Assembly (NCBI GenBank): GCA_018267575.1
Contig: JAFDYF010000062.1
Location: 1 to 64,000, forward strand
Length of the DNA stretch: 64,000 bases
Direction of reading: 5' to 3'
Source of the DNA: Bacteroidota bacterium
GTDB lineage: Bacteria; Bacteroidota; Bacteroidia; Chitinophagales; Chitinophagaceae
How positions within the stretch are numbered: the first letter of the stretch is position 1; each line of letters begins with the position of its first letter. The translations under genes and the position numbers were made by a program. Positions 1-9,153 of the stretch are shown here, piece after piece. A model generated the notes under the pieces. It had not been told where the DNA came from. It did no database searches and was given only the letters and a program-made list of their open reading frames with translations.

Positions 1-84
1 AAACGCCTTAATCAATGCCTATTTTTTTGATAAGCTAATAGCACAACACGTTAATCCTTAATTTTACTAACAACCATTTATACT

Positions 85-1158
85 ATGACCTACAATCAAA
101 TCATTTCACTGATTGGAAAAGAGGATGAAAATTTATTCACCCACATTTGTGCTACTGTTTCCAAGGACCAATTGCATTTACCATCTCCCGATTTTGTAGA
201 CAATGTTTTTTCTTTGTCCAATCGAAGCAACCAAACGCTCCGAAACCTGCAGTCGATTTTTTCCCACGGAAGACTGGGAGGCTCGGGCTACCTCTCCATA
301 CTACCCGTTGATCAGGGTATTGAACATAGCGCAGGTGCATCCTTTGCCGCCAATCCCACTTATTTTGATCCCGAAAGTATTGTGAAGCTGGCTATCGAGG
401 GAGGCTGCAATGCGGTGGCTTCCAGTTTTGGTGTGCTGGCAATGGTCTCTAGAAAATATGCACACAAGATTCCCTTTGTGGTAAAGATCAATCATAATGA
501 ATTGTTGACCTACCCCAACAAAGCGGACCAAGTGATGTATGGATCGGTGAAAGATGCATGGAATATGGGAGCGGCTGCTGTTGGTGCCACTATTTATTTT
601 GGTTCCGAGGAATCGGATAGGCAAATCGTTGAAGTGGCTAAAGCATTTGAGGAAGCACATCAATTGGGAATGGCAACGATACTTTGGTGTTATTTGCGCA
701 ACAATGCGTTTAAAAAAGATGGAGTGGACTATCATATGTCCGCAGACCTTACGGGGCAAGCAAACCACCTAGGCGTAACTATTCAAGCAGATATCATTAA
801 ACAAAAACTGCCTGAAACCAATGGAGGATATAAGGCCTTGAACACGGGCAGTTCCAGTTATGGAAAATTGGATGAGCGTATTTATACCAAACTGAGCTCC
901 AATCATCCAATCGATCTATGCAGATATCAAGTAGTGAACTGTTATATGGGCAGGGCTGGGCTAATCAATTCTGGCGGGGCTTCCGAAGGCGATACCGATT
1001 TGAGGGAAGCGGTTCGTACAGCGATCATCAACAAACGTGCAGGCGGCATGGGTATGATCTCGGGCCGCAAATCTTTTCAAAAACCATTGAAGGAGGGTAT
1101 TGAATTATTGAATGCCATTCAAGATGTTTATTTGGAAAAACAAATTACAGTTGCATGA
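85..1158 (+). CDS. fbaB: class I fructose-bisphosphate aldolase (DhnA/FbaB type)
   Basis: A cytosolic glycolytic/gluconeogenic enzyme predicted to cleave fructose 1,6-bisphosphate to dihydroxyacetone phosphate and glyceraldehyde 3-phosphate through a lysine Schiff base. The 357 residues match the usual length of bacterial FbaB. The family-typical PVDQGIEH block is at residues 74-81 and is followed by a TIM-barrel pattern ([24 protein letters not shown], the glycine-rich [14 protein letters not shown] and a terminal GRKSFQKPL segment). The gene stands alone and no pathway neighbour is adjacent. The ATG start fits the N-terminus of the family. The family call is firm; distinction from related DhnA-type aldolases with other substrates rests on overall resemblance. 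Confidence 0.92.
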   Translation: MTYNQIISLIGKEDENLFTHICATVSKDQLHLPSPDFVDNVFSLSNRSNQTLRNLQSIFSHGRLGGSGYLSILPVDQGIEHSAGASFAANPTYFDPESIVKLAIEGGCNAVASSFGVLAMVSRKYAHKIPFVVKINHNELLTYPNKADQVMYGSVKDAWNMGAAAVGATIYFGSEESDRQIVEVAKAFEEAHQLGMATILWCYLRNNAFKKDGVDYHMSADLTGQANHLGVTIQADIIKQKLPETNGGYKALNTGSSSYGKLDERIYTKLSSNHPIDLCRYQVVNCYMGRAGLINSGGASEGDTDLREAVRTAIINKRAGGMGMISGRKSFQKPLKEGIELLNAIQDVYLEKQITVA

Positions 1159-1341
1159 AAATAGTCTGATTTTAAAAACTTACTAGAAACACCGCTACTG
1201 TTATCAACCAACTTATAGTCCTAAAATTTTGAAAATGCAAACTGCTTAGTCAGCTTTGGCACAAATACGAATACCTACGAGGCTTCGCTATATAACCACG
1301 TCACTCGGAGAATGAATAATTTACACCTTAAAAAACAAAGA

Positions 1342-1757
1342 ATGAAGAATTTTATTGACTTAAAAATATTAAAGAACGCAGAACTGCTATTACGATTTTT
1401 TATGGTGGCAACTTTACTTGTGGCTGGTATTAGCAAGTTTTGTAGCCATGGGGATTCCATGATTATTTTCTAGCCCAATTCGCAAAAGAGAATCTAAGAA
1501 TACAATTGCCTGCAACCATCTATAACATTTACCTAACCGTGATACCCTTTATAGAAATAGCTATTAGGACGGGCTTAAAATTTACAAAATATAGACGCAT
1601 TTTTATAGTAGCTTGGGTTTTTTACTTTGTATCATTTGAGGTGGGACATTATATATTAGAAGAGTGGTTAGCCGTTGATGCAATGACCCCCATTATATTG
1701 TTGGGTGTCGCAACATATATTCTTCCGTCACATCAAAAACCACAAAATAACAGCTAA
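1342..1757 (+). pseudogene. DoxX/MauE-like membrane protein, frameshifted
   Basis: An ATG at 1342 opens a frame starting MKNFIDLKIL with a hydrophobic segment (LLRFFMVATLLVAGISKF) typical of the first helix of DoxX/MauE-like proteins. That frame ends at a TAG at 1471-1473. A second frame from about 1455 to 1757 continues the same protein (FHDYFLAQFAKENL, then three hydrophobic segments ending in a short polar tail). Inserting a single T at about 1455 (GGGGATT to GGGGATTT) would join HGD to FHDYF and give one protein of about 138 residues with four membrane segments. I infer a one-base deletion in a once intact gene, or a sequencing error. No function beyond membrane protein can be given. Confidence 0.7.
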
Positions 1758-1953
1758 TATACCAAATGGAAAGCTTGTGACCAGATGCCCTTGTGCACGA
1801 GACCTCACAATACATTTGCTTTAGCGCACGGATTACTCTGTTTCAGTAAACCCAAAAGGGCCTATCCTTTTAACATTTTTGTAAATCACATTGCTGTTTC
1901 TGGCAGGGTTATTGGGCAACAGAATATATTCTTAACTCCTTAAAATATATTTT

Positions 1954-2259
1954 ATGAGCACACAAAAAATACTCTTAGGAAGCCTCACGGTCGCATTGGC
2001 AGGGGTAGCAGTTGGAATGCTTTTAGCCCCTGCAAAAGGAACTGAAACCAGACAAAAAATTGCTGACTCTGCCGATAAACTTAGAAAAAAACTACGCAGT
2101 ATCAGGGGTAGTGCAAATGCTGAGTTAAATGAGTTGGAAGATATTTTTGGAAAAGAAGTTGATGGATTGAAGGATGATGTAAGACAAAAAATATTAAGAC
2201 TCATCGAAAGCAGCAAGAAGCATTATCACAACGAAAAAGAAGAAGTACTATCAAATTAA
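1954..2259 (+). CDS. YtxH-like domain protein
   Basis: A 101-residue protein with one N-terminal hydrophobic helix (ILLGSLTVALAGVAVGMLLAP) ending in the APAKGTETR motif seen at the membrane boundary of YtxH-type proteins. A charged, probably helical and coiled tail follows, rich in Lys, Glu and Asp. Proteins of this type are often stress-induced membrane-anchored helices in Bacteroidota and Firmicutes, and their molecular role is unknown. It is monocistronic and is followed by a strong terminator at 2279-2308, which it shares in convergent orientation with the symporter gene. The ATG at 1954 directly precedes the hydrophobic segment. Confidence 0.8.
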   Translation: MSTQKILLGSLTVALAGVAVGMLLAPAKGTETRQKIADSADKLRKKLRSIRGSANAELNELEDIFGKEVDGLKDDVRQKILRLIESSKKHYHNEKEEVLSN

Positions 2260-2278
2260 AGACCCTTTAAAAATACGA

Positions 2279-2308
2279 GCGGGCAAATTAATACTGCCCG
2301 CTTTTTTT
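2279..2308 (+). terminator. intrinsic terminator after the YtxH-like gene
   Basis: A perfect 7-bp stem (GCGGGCA, 2279-2285, with TGCCCGC, 2295-2301) around a 9-nt loop is followed by seven T residues. It lies 19 bp after the stop codon of the YtxH-like gene and overlaps the last codons of the convergent symporter gene. The same stem sequence recurs in the terminator at 34688-34710. Confidence 0.85.
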
Positions 2309-4030
2309 ATTCAACCCAGGTTTAAGAAAGATTGCGAGTGTTGCACTCAACAATATAACCCCAAGAGCACCTACCACATTCAGCCATAAAAAACTCAAGT
2401 TTACAATCCCTTTTTGATTTAGAATATGGATGGTGATTACCAAGCTTTCCACCAGCAATGCGCTGATAAAAACAACCGTGCCTCCAATTTTTTTCATATA
2501 AAAAGCCACCAGGAAAATCCCCAAAATCACCCCATAGAACAAAGAACCCAATACATTTACCGCTTCTATCAGGCTATTCCCGATATTATACGCAAGCTGC
2601 GCCACCACCACGCAAAAAATCCCCCATAGCAAAGTATACCGTTGCGAAAGTTTATACTCCCTTTCTTCCGTTAAATCATTTTTCGAAAAACGCTTATGAA
2701 AATCTACAATGGTTGAAGATGCCAACGAATTGAGTGCAGCCGCAATCGACCCCCAGGCCGCCAAAAAAATTACGGCAATGAGTAGCCCAACTAATCCCTT
2801 GGGCAAATAATCCACTACAAAACGGATAAAAATATAGTTGGTATCGTTTGAGTCTCCCCTTACTTGATTATCATTCAGCCATCTTTTGATGGTGCCTCGA
2901 TAATATTCCTTTTTTTGTTCGATGGATTGGAGTACGGATTGCATCTCAGTATATCGACTGCTCCCTTCTTGCAATTTACTTTTGGCTAGCACTCCCATCA
3001 AATCCACTTTTTTTTGTTGGTCGGCTTCATAGGCATTTTTTAAACTGACCAATGAGTCTTTATACTTGGAATGTTCCAACAAGACCAATTGGCTTTGATT
3101 AAAAAAAATAGGCTCATGCACAAATTGATAGAAGGCAAAAACAAGTACCCCGACCAACAAGATCAAAAACTGCATGGGCACTTTTACCAAGCCGTTCATT
3201 AATAGACCCAATTTGCTCTCGCTATCCGATCGGGCAGTCAGGTATCGCCCTACCTGCGATTGGTCGGTACCGAAATAGGAAAGCGCCAGAAAAAAACCGC
3301 CAATCACCCCACTCCACATATTATAACGGTCGTTCCAGTTAAACCCATTTTTATCCATACCAGTGGTGATCACGTTGAGCTTGCCAGCTTTTCCACCGAC
3401 ATGAAGCGCATCAAAAAAATCAACATTGGCAGGCATTAGATGCACAACCATATACCCTGCAATAATCATCCCAGCAAAAATGATGATGAGTTGTAATTGT
3501 TGGGTATAGGCCACGGCCTTGGCACCTCCTGTGACTGTATAGACAATCAACAAGCCTCCCATAAAAATATTTGTCCAAAAAATATCCCAACCCAATAAAG
3601 AAGATAAAATAATAGCCGGCGCAGAAATGCTGATGCCCGTTGACAAGCCGCGTTGCAACAAAAACAAAAATGAAGTGAGTGTACGCGTTTTTAGGTCAAA
3701 TCTTTTTTCCAAAAATTCATAGGCCGTATAAATTTTTAGTCTTCGGAAAACAGGCACGAACGTGATGCAAAGCACCACCATCGCCAAAGGCAAACCGAAA
3801 TAATATTGCACAAAGCGCATCCCATCAGTATATGCTTGACCCGGTGCTGATAAAAAAGTAACCGCACTAGCTTGTGTACCCATGATGCTCAACAATACCA
3901 TGTACCAAGGCACAGAACGATCGGAAAGGAAATAGCCATCCAGATTTTTGTTGACACTGCCCTTCCGCATGCCATAGGCAATAATACCTACCAGTGTTAC
4001 AATCAGCACTATCCAATCTGGACTGCTCAT
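2288..4030 (-). CDS. sodium:solute symporter (SSS family)
   Basis: An inner-membrane transporter of 580 residues with the SSS fold: about 13 hydrophobic segments, an N-terminal DGYFLSDRSVPWYMVLLSIMGTQAS block, the TGGAKAVAYTQ motif after TM5, and YFGTDQSQVGRYL in the sodium-site region. It probably couples sodium entry to uptake of an organic solute; the substrate cannot be read from the sequence. An insert of about 70 charged residues (around residues 320-390), predicted helical, interrupts the membrane core and is common in Bacteroidota SSS proteins. The start codon overlaps the stop of the upstream 41-residue ORF by 4 bp (ATGA), so the two are translationally coupled. Confidence 0.9.
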   Translation of the reverse strand: MSSPDWIVLIVTLVGIIAYGMRKGSVNKNLDGYFLSDRSVPWYMVLLSIMGTQASAVTFLSAPGQAYTDGMRFVQYYFGLPLAMVVLCITFVPVFRRLKIYTAYEFLEKRFDLKTRTLTSFLFLLQRGLSTGISISAPAIILSSLLGWDIFWTNIFMGGLLIVYTVTGGAKAVAYTQQLQLIIIFAGMIIAGYMVVHLMPANVDFFDALHVGGKAGKLNVITTGMDKNGFNWNDRYNMWSGVIGGFFLALSYFGTDQSQVGRYLTARSDSESKLGLLMNGLVKVPMQFLILLVGVLVFAFYQFVHEPIFFNQSQLVLLEHSKYKDSLVSLKNAYEADQQKKVDLMGVLAKSKLQEGSSRYTEMQSVLQSIEQKKEYYRGTIKRWLNDNQVRGDSNDTNYIFIRFVVDYLPKGLVGLLIAVIFLAAWGSIAAALNSLASSTIVDFHKRFSKNDLTEEREYKLSQRYTLLWGIFCVVVAQLAYNIGNSLIEAVNVLGSLFYGVILGIFLVAFYMKKIGGTVVFISALLVESLVITIHILNQKGIVNLSFLWLNVVGALGVILLSATLAIFLKPGLNKKSGQY

Positions 4031-4152
4031 GAAAAATGTTTAGTGAAAAAATAAAAGAAAATGATCAGCAGCAACAAAAACACAATGACCAATGCATACC
4101 AATTGGCCCAGCTTTTGAACAGAGGAGGTTTATCGTTTTGAAAATCTTTCAT
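4027..4152 (-). CDS. 41-residue single-helix membrane protein upstream of the symporter
   Basis: A short ORF (ATG at 4152, stop TGA at 4027-4029) encodes a polar N-terminus (MKDFQNDKPPLFKSWANWY) followed by one very hydrophobic helix (ALVIVFLLLLIIFFYFF) and a short basic tail. It ends inside the ATGA overlap with the symporter start. The amphipathic-plus-TM composition and the overlap make it a real gene, most likely a small accessory subunit of the symporter. That role is an inference from position; I do not recognise the family. Confidence 0.65.
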   Translation of the reverse strand: MKDFQNDKPPLFKSWANWYALVIVFLLLLIIFFYFFTKHFS

Positions 4153-4219
4153 GTTTATAGCTGCAGGTTCAATCTAAAATCATTTATTTCTTAACTGCGG
4201 AGTAATCCAGCACAACACT

Positions 4220-4387
4220 TCAAGGCCGCCTCCTATCTTTCGATTTTTTTGTAGTGATAAACGAAAGGGAAATCAGGGCAAAGAAAAGCCCTAGCACTAA
4301 ACCAATCGTCGTTTTTTTAATAATCTCTCCCAACACCAGGCCAATCACAATTGAAACAATAACCGCAACCTCCCTTCTATCTTTCAT
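4220..4387 (-). CDS. 55-residue hypothetical membrane protein
   Basis: ATG at 4387, stop at 4220-4222. The product begins MKDRREVAVIVSIVIGLVLG and has two hydrophobic helices separated by EIIKKTTIG, then a strongly basic C-terminus (KKSKDRRRP). It lies 67 bp upstream of the small symporter partner on the same strand and could share its transcript. The alternation of charged ends and hydrophobic helices supports a real membrane peptide; no family is recognised. Confidence 0.5.
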   Translation of the reverse strand: MKDRREVAVIVSIVIGLVLGEIIKKTTIGLVLGLFFALISLSFITTKKSKDRRRP

Positions 4388-4474
4388 TATTTTTTATTGA
4401 TTATTTTGGGTGAACAACAGTGGTTCCTTGATGGGTCCAAAATCTGCAAAACAATTTTTAAGTAGTACAATACT

Positions 4475-6943
4475 TTATTTTTTATTTAAAGCAATGATAT
4501 TGGCAAGCAAACGATATGCCCCTGGCACGCCAGCAGGCAACTCCCTAAAGAACACCAATCCGGTATATACAAATTTTCCCCTACCGTAATCTGCCATAAT
4601 CAAACTATTATCCCGTGCTGGTTCCCCTGCATCATGCATGGACAAAACCGTTTCATATTTAGGATCCAGTTCATTGGCAAAATAAATACCCCGCTCTTGC
4701 ACCCATCCATCAAAATCCTTTTCTGATATTTTGTTGGGGAAATTGAGTACCGGATGGGATGGTTTCAAAAAATCGACTTTCGCATTTTCGTCAGTAACCC
4801 GGGTATTGCTAATGGTAAATGGATAGGGTCCCATTTTTATTTTCGTACCATAATGCATATTGTTTCGGTTATACTGTACAATCAGGTTGCCCCCGTTATT
4901 GATATAATCCATCAGTACCTCATATTTATCGGTAAGCCAAGGATGCACATCATAGGCGCGCACCCCCGTAATAATGGCATCGAACTGCGAAAGGCTTCCC
5001 ATCAAAATATCCTTTTCTTTCAATGCAGTAACCTCATAGCCCATTTGCTGTAAAGCAGGTATCAATTTATCACCAGCACCTTCGATATAACCAATTTTTT
5101 TCCCTGCAATTTTCATATCGGAAATCACAAATTTTATTCTTGCCTCTTGGAAATAATCAATCCGCGGAATATGTTCGTAGGAAATAGTTCTTAGTTCCTG
5201 CACTGGCATCCGCTTTCCATTCTGCTCCGACTCCAGATTTGAATAGAAAACTTTTTGCTTATTGTCAGTAGGCTTTGCCATATAATCGTACAGACCGTTT
5301 GCCGGCTGGTTGGCTTCTTTAATCAAAAGACCATCTGTATTTACCAATGAAATTTTGGGCTCAAAGTTTTTGGTGGTTTGTTTTTTCACGATGGCCTCAA
5401 AAGGTTTTTCCTGCCCATTTCCAAAAAACACCAAGTCGGGGCTCATTTTCGCAGTGATCGGCGGCAATACGGTGAGTGGTTGATACTGATCGCCCTGAAC
5501 GGGGTCTGTAAACCGGTATTGCACCGGTTTCACAAAACTAAAATCCTGTCCATCGATATTCAGGTGAAAGCTGGCTTCATAAGCAGGCTTGCCTTGTGGA
5601 TCTCCAATCAGCTTTTGATCGTTCACATTATAAGAACCCTTCGACATTTCTTCATCCAACCAATAGGGGTTCGTGATGGGCTGATTGGGTGCCACCTGAA
5701 TCAGTTCGCTAAAATTGAGATTTTTATTAAAGTCAAGTGGCCGCTGCCATGCAGTATCAAACAGGTTTTGGATAGCCAAGCCTGTTAGTTTTACCTTTGG
5801 GTTCAGCCTACTGATCATCGAAAAATTGATCTTCAGCAAATCGCCCTGTACCGCATAAGCTGTGCTTGTAGTGGCTTCCATCCAAAGCCCGCTGCAAGCT
5901 TCAATCAGTTGCTGGGTTTCTTTAAGCTTTTGTTCTTTCCAATAACCTTCTTTCAATTTCAGCAGTTCTTGATATAAACCCACCAAACCGGGAACCGATT
6001 TGTCAGGGTCGTTCAATGAAAACTGTGCAATCAATTTATCTACCAAGGGTTTTATCTTAGCTCCCCCTTCTACCCGACCCCAACCCGTATTTACGTCATC
6101 CATTAAGTCAGTTGGTGCAGGCGAGCCTTCCAAAAATTTGAAATATTCAAAAGATTGGCCACGCATCTTGGTGAGTGCCGCACCTTGGCTTTTGTGTTGG
6201 GTCCGGCTTTCTGCCGCAATCTCTCCATAGCTCTTCCCCAAAATTGGGTTATATACACCCACATCCAGTTTCAACTGACTATTGTCGGTGGTATTCACCG
6301 ATCCAAAATTGAAGGTGTTCCATAAAATTCTTTTTGCCTGCCAAGGTTTCACCCCATATTTCAATTGTTCTGGGAAACGTTTGGGGTCAGCCGCAGCTAC
6401 AAACGCTTCCTGAGCCAGAACGGAAGAAGCAGAATGGTGTCCATGACCCGCACGGGCATCGGCAGGAAAGCGGGTAATAATCACATCTGGCTCAAATTTT
6501 CTAATCACCCAAACTACATCACTCAATATTTTTTCCTTGCCCCAAGTTTCCAAAGCTTCCTCCGTGGATTTGGTAAACCCAAAATCAAAAGCTCGAGTAA
6601 AAAACTGTTCTGCCCCATCAACTCTTCGGGCAGCAAGCATCTCCTGTGTCCTAATCAAGCCCAATTCAATGCCCTGTTCATCCCCAATCAGGTTTTGGCC
6701 ACCATCACCACGGGTCATGGACAAATAACCTGTCCGGTAAAGACGATCCTTTGACAGATAAGGTATCAACCGGGAGTTTTCATCATCTGGGTGTGCCGCA
6801 ATATAGAGTACCGAGCCCAACACATTTAATTTTTTGAGCCTCAGGAATAGGTCGGCGGAAGTATAGGAAGGCGGCGTTTGGGCGGATAGGAAGATCGGGA
6901 GAACAAAGAACAGAAACAAAAATGGGAAAATCAGTTTTTTCAT
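4475..6943 (-). CDS. secreted PIG-L family deacetylase with ThuA-like C-terminal domain
   Basis: A large (822-residue) exported hydrolase. The start at MKKLIFPF (6943) gives a clean signal peptide ending LSAQ; an ATG 24 nt upstream would add an unlikely polar leader. Residues 50-54 read AHPDD, the zinc-binding signature of PIG-L/LmbE N-acetylglucosaminide deacetylases, and the partner histidine motif is GHGHHSAS. A beta-rich middle follows. The last 200 residues (KIGYIEGAGDKLIPALQQMGYEV, then FDAIITGVRAYD) resemble a glutamine-amidotransferase/ThuA-like fold. The family deacetylates N-acetyl sugar substrates; the actual substrate here, probably a periplasmic or extracellular glycan, is unknown. 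It is monocistronic on the minus strand. Confidence 0.85.
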   Translation of the reverse strand: MKKLIFPFLFLFFVLPIFLSAQTPPSYTSADLFLRLKKLNVLGSVLYIAAHPDDENSRLIPYLSKDRLYRTGYLSMTRGDGGQNLIGDEQGIELGLIRTQEMLAARRVDGAEQFFTRAFDFGFTKSTEEALETWGKEKILSDVVWVIRKFEPDVIITRFPADARAGHGHHSASSVLAQEAFVAAADPKRFPEQLKYGVKPWQAKRILWNTFNFGSVNTTDNSQLKLDVGVYNPILGKSYGEIAAESRTQHKSQGAALTKMRGQSFEYFKFLEGSPAPTDLMDDVNTGWGRVEGGAKIKPLVDKLIAQFSLNDPDKSVPGLVGLYQELLKLKEGYWKEQKLKETQQLIEACSGLWMEATTSTAYAVQGDLLKINFSMISRLNPKVKLTGLAIQNLFDTAWQRPLDFNKNLNFSELIQVAPNQPITNPYWLDEEMSKGSYNVNDQKLIGDPQGKPAYEASFHLNIDGQDFSFVKPVQYRFTDPVQGDQYQPLTVLPPITAKMSPDLVFFGNGQEKPFEAIVKKQTTKNFEPKISLVNTDGLLIKEANQPANGLYDYMAKPTDNKQKVFYSNLESEQNGKRMPVQELRTISYEHIPRIDYFQEARIKFVISDMKIAGKKIGYIEGAGDKLIPALQQMGYEVTALKEKDILMGSLSQFDAIITGVRAYDVHPWLTDKYEVLMDYINNGGNLIVQYNRNNMHYGTKIKMGPYPFTISNTRVTDENAKVDFLKPSHPVLNFPNKISEKDFDGWVQERGIYFANELDPKYETVLSMHDAGEPARDNSLIMADYGRGKFVYTGLVFFRELPAGVPGAYRLLANIIALNKK

Positions 6944-7127
6944 CCAGTCGTTTTTATGGTAAAGCAAAGTAACGAATCATTTTTATGCCGAGATAAAAAT
7001 AAAACGAGCGGTCTTTCTGATTGTTCAGTGGGTAGAGCTGGATTTTTTGACATATTTTTTAGATTTTATTTCCTTTTAAAATCACATTTAATATAATTTT
7101 ATCATGTGCATTAAACTACCTTCAATT

Positions 7128-8843
7128 ATGATTCAAAAAACCACGAGCAAAGCATTTGTGCTTCTTGCAGCCATTATCTTCCCATTTTTCTCAATAGCCC
7201 AGATCAATATCAACCCTTATGCCTATTCGCCACAAAAGAAAGTGGAGTGTACCAAGGGGGCAGTCGTATCTGCACATCCTTTGGCTAGTAAAGTAGGAGT
7301 TGAGATTATGAAAAAGGGAGGCAATGCCATGGATGCCGCAATTGCCATGCAGCTTGCATTGGCCGTGGTATATCCTGGTGCGGGCAATATTGGTGGGGGT
7401 GGCTTTACCGTCGCAAGATTAGCTAATGGCAAAAATCTGGCAATCGATTTTCGTGAAAAAGCGCCAGACAATGCCTCAAGAAATATGTACCTAAATCAAA
7501 AGGGGGATGCCCAATTGGAGCTGAGCCAGAATGGTCATCTTTCATCGGGTGTGCCCGGAACGGTGGCCGGTATTTTTACTGAACTCAAATATGCCAGGCT
7601 CCCCTTTAGAAAACTGATTCAGCCAGCGATTGACCTAGCAGAAGATGGTTTTGCTATTTCCGAAGCCGAGGCAAGAAACCTGAATGCAGCACAAGCCAGT
7701 TTCAAAAAATATAATACCATGACCCCTTTATTTATAAAAAGCACAGCATGGAAAGCAGGGGATACCTTAATACAAAAAGACCTTGCCAAAACCTTGAAAT
7801 TGATTAGGGATGACGGCGCCAAAGGTTTTTATGAGGGAGAAACCGCCGACCTGATTGTTGCAGAAATGAAAAGGGGAAATGGGATCATGACATTGGACGA
7901 CCTGAAAAATTATACTGCCAAAGAAAGGGAAGCCGTTGTTTTTCCTTATAAATCAGATTATACGATCATCACCATGCCACTGCCCGCCAGTGGTGGTGTA
8001 TTGCTCCCACAAATGATGCGGATGGTAGAGGATCAGCCCTTAAAACGATATGGTTTCGAGACTAAAGAATCGGTCCATTTGATGGTGGAAGTGGAGCGGC
8101 TTGCCTATGCTGACCGAGCGAAATTTTTAGGCGATAAGGACTTTGTAAAAGTGCCTGTGAAATTGCTAACCAGCTACCCCTATATAATTCAAAGAATGAA
8201 ATTGTACGATTTGGAAAAAGCGGGCAACAGCAAGGATATCCAGGCAGGCCATATACTCCCAGAAAGTGAGGAAACCACCCATCTAAACACTTATGATAAA
8301 GAGGGCAATGCCGTTTCCATCACAACCACACTCAATGGAGAATACGGCAGTAGCACGGTTGTGGGCGGGGCCGGATTTTTGCTCAACAACGAGATGGACG
8401 ATTTCAGCATCAAGCCCGGTGTACCAAATATGTATGGGGCAGTTGGCGGTGAAGCCAATGCCATTGCACCCGGTAAGCGCATGCTCAGTTCCATGACCCC
8501 AACCATTGTATTAAAAGATAATAAACCTTTTTTGGTGGTGGGCACGCCGGGTGGCACCACTATTACCACTTCCGTTTTTCAAACACTGATTGATATTATT
8601 GAGTTTGGGATGAGCCCCGAGGATGCCGTGAACAAACCCAAATTCCATCATCAGTGGCTGCCCGATGTCATTTTTGTAGAAAAGGGTTTCCCTTCCGATG
8701 TAAAGGAAGAGTTGATTAAAATGGGATACAAAATAATGGAGCGGGAAGCAATTGGCAGAACGGAGGTGATCCAAATAATGCCAGATGGGAAAATAATAGC
8801 CGTGGGTGACCGAAGGGGTGAGGATACGGCTGAAGGTTACTAG
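7128..8843 (+). CDS. ggt: gamma-glutamyltransferase
   Basis: A periplasmic or secreted enzyme that transfers or hydrolyses the gamma-glutamyl group of glutathione and related peptides. The start at MIQKTTSK (7128) gives a signal peptide (AFVLLAAIIFPFFSIAQ); an ATG 24 nt upstream is less likely. The precursor should cut itself before the Thr coded at 8274-8276 (in EETTHLNTYDKEGNAVS), which becomes the N-terminal nucleophile of the small subunit. NNEMDDFS, SSMTPTIV, GTPGGTTI and FHHQWLP are the conserved GGT blocks. At 571 residues it matches the E. coli enzyme. The gene is flanked by divergent PIG-L and downstream TamB-like genes, with no operon partner. Confidence 0.95.
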   Translation: MIQKTTSKAFVLLAAIIFPFFSIAQININPYAYSPQKKVECTKGAVVSAHPLASKVGVEIMKKGGNAMDAAIAMQLALAVVYPGAGNIGGGGFTVARLANGKNLAIDFREKAPDNASRNMYLNQKGDAQLELSQNGHLSSGVPGTVAGIFTELKYARLPFRKLIQPAIDLAEDGFAISEAEARNLNAAQASFKKYNTMTPLFIKSTAWKAGDTLIQKDLAKTLKLIRDDGAKGFYEGETADLIVAEMKRGNGIMTLDDLKNYTAKEREAVVFPYKSDYTIITMPLPASGGVLLPQMMRMVEDQPLKRYGFETKESVHLMVEVERLAYADRAKFLGDKDFVKVPVKLLTSYPYIIQRMKLYDLEKAGNSKDIQAGHILPESEETTHLNTYDKEGNAVSITTTLNGEYGSSTVVGGAGFLLNNEMDDFSIKPGVPNMYGAVGGEANAIAPGKRMLSSMTPTIVLKDNKPFLVVGTPGGTTITTSVFQTLIDIIEFGMSPEDAVNKPKFHHQWLPDVIFVEKGFPSDVKEELIKMGYKIMEREAIGRTEVIQIMPDGKIIAVGDRRGEDTAEGY

Positions 8844-9153
8844 ATGTTTCAAAATGCAGACGCCTCCATCCGTGTTCCACTAAAGAAATAGGATGACGGA
8901 AAAAAACATTTGCAAACTAGCTGTTAAATTAAAGTTTTTGAGAGCTAGGACTGCCTTTGGTACTGATTTTGCACAACATTTATGAATCCTTACTTTTACA
9001 TATTAATTCCAACCGCTGAAAAGATTTATCAAAATATCTCTCGAAGTTCTATTTACCCTGATCCTGGTCATCGTTGCCTTATGGTTTGCGGCACAGGCCT
9101 TCAATCAAAAATCCATTGTTTATGTTTTCTATTTTCTGGTTGCCCTGGCACTA
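8844..9153 (+). other. intergenic region with an in-frame extension of the TamB-like gene
   Basis: No separate gene is seen in 8844-9006. From 9007 to 9153 the TamB-like frame stays open after a TAA at 9004-9006 and encodes hydrophobic sequence (LKRFIKISLEVLFTLILVIV, later YVFYFLVALALL) without any ATG. The only start-like codons are CTG at 9016 and the TTG at 9154. Either the protein really starts at a rare codon near 9016, or this is the remnant of a longer N-terminus. Confidence 0.5.

Noticed and set aside
301..768. A 155-residue minus-strand frame inside the aldolase gene
   Set aside because: It overlaps a clear fbaB in the opposite strand and shows His/Cys-rich shadow composition.
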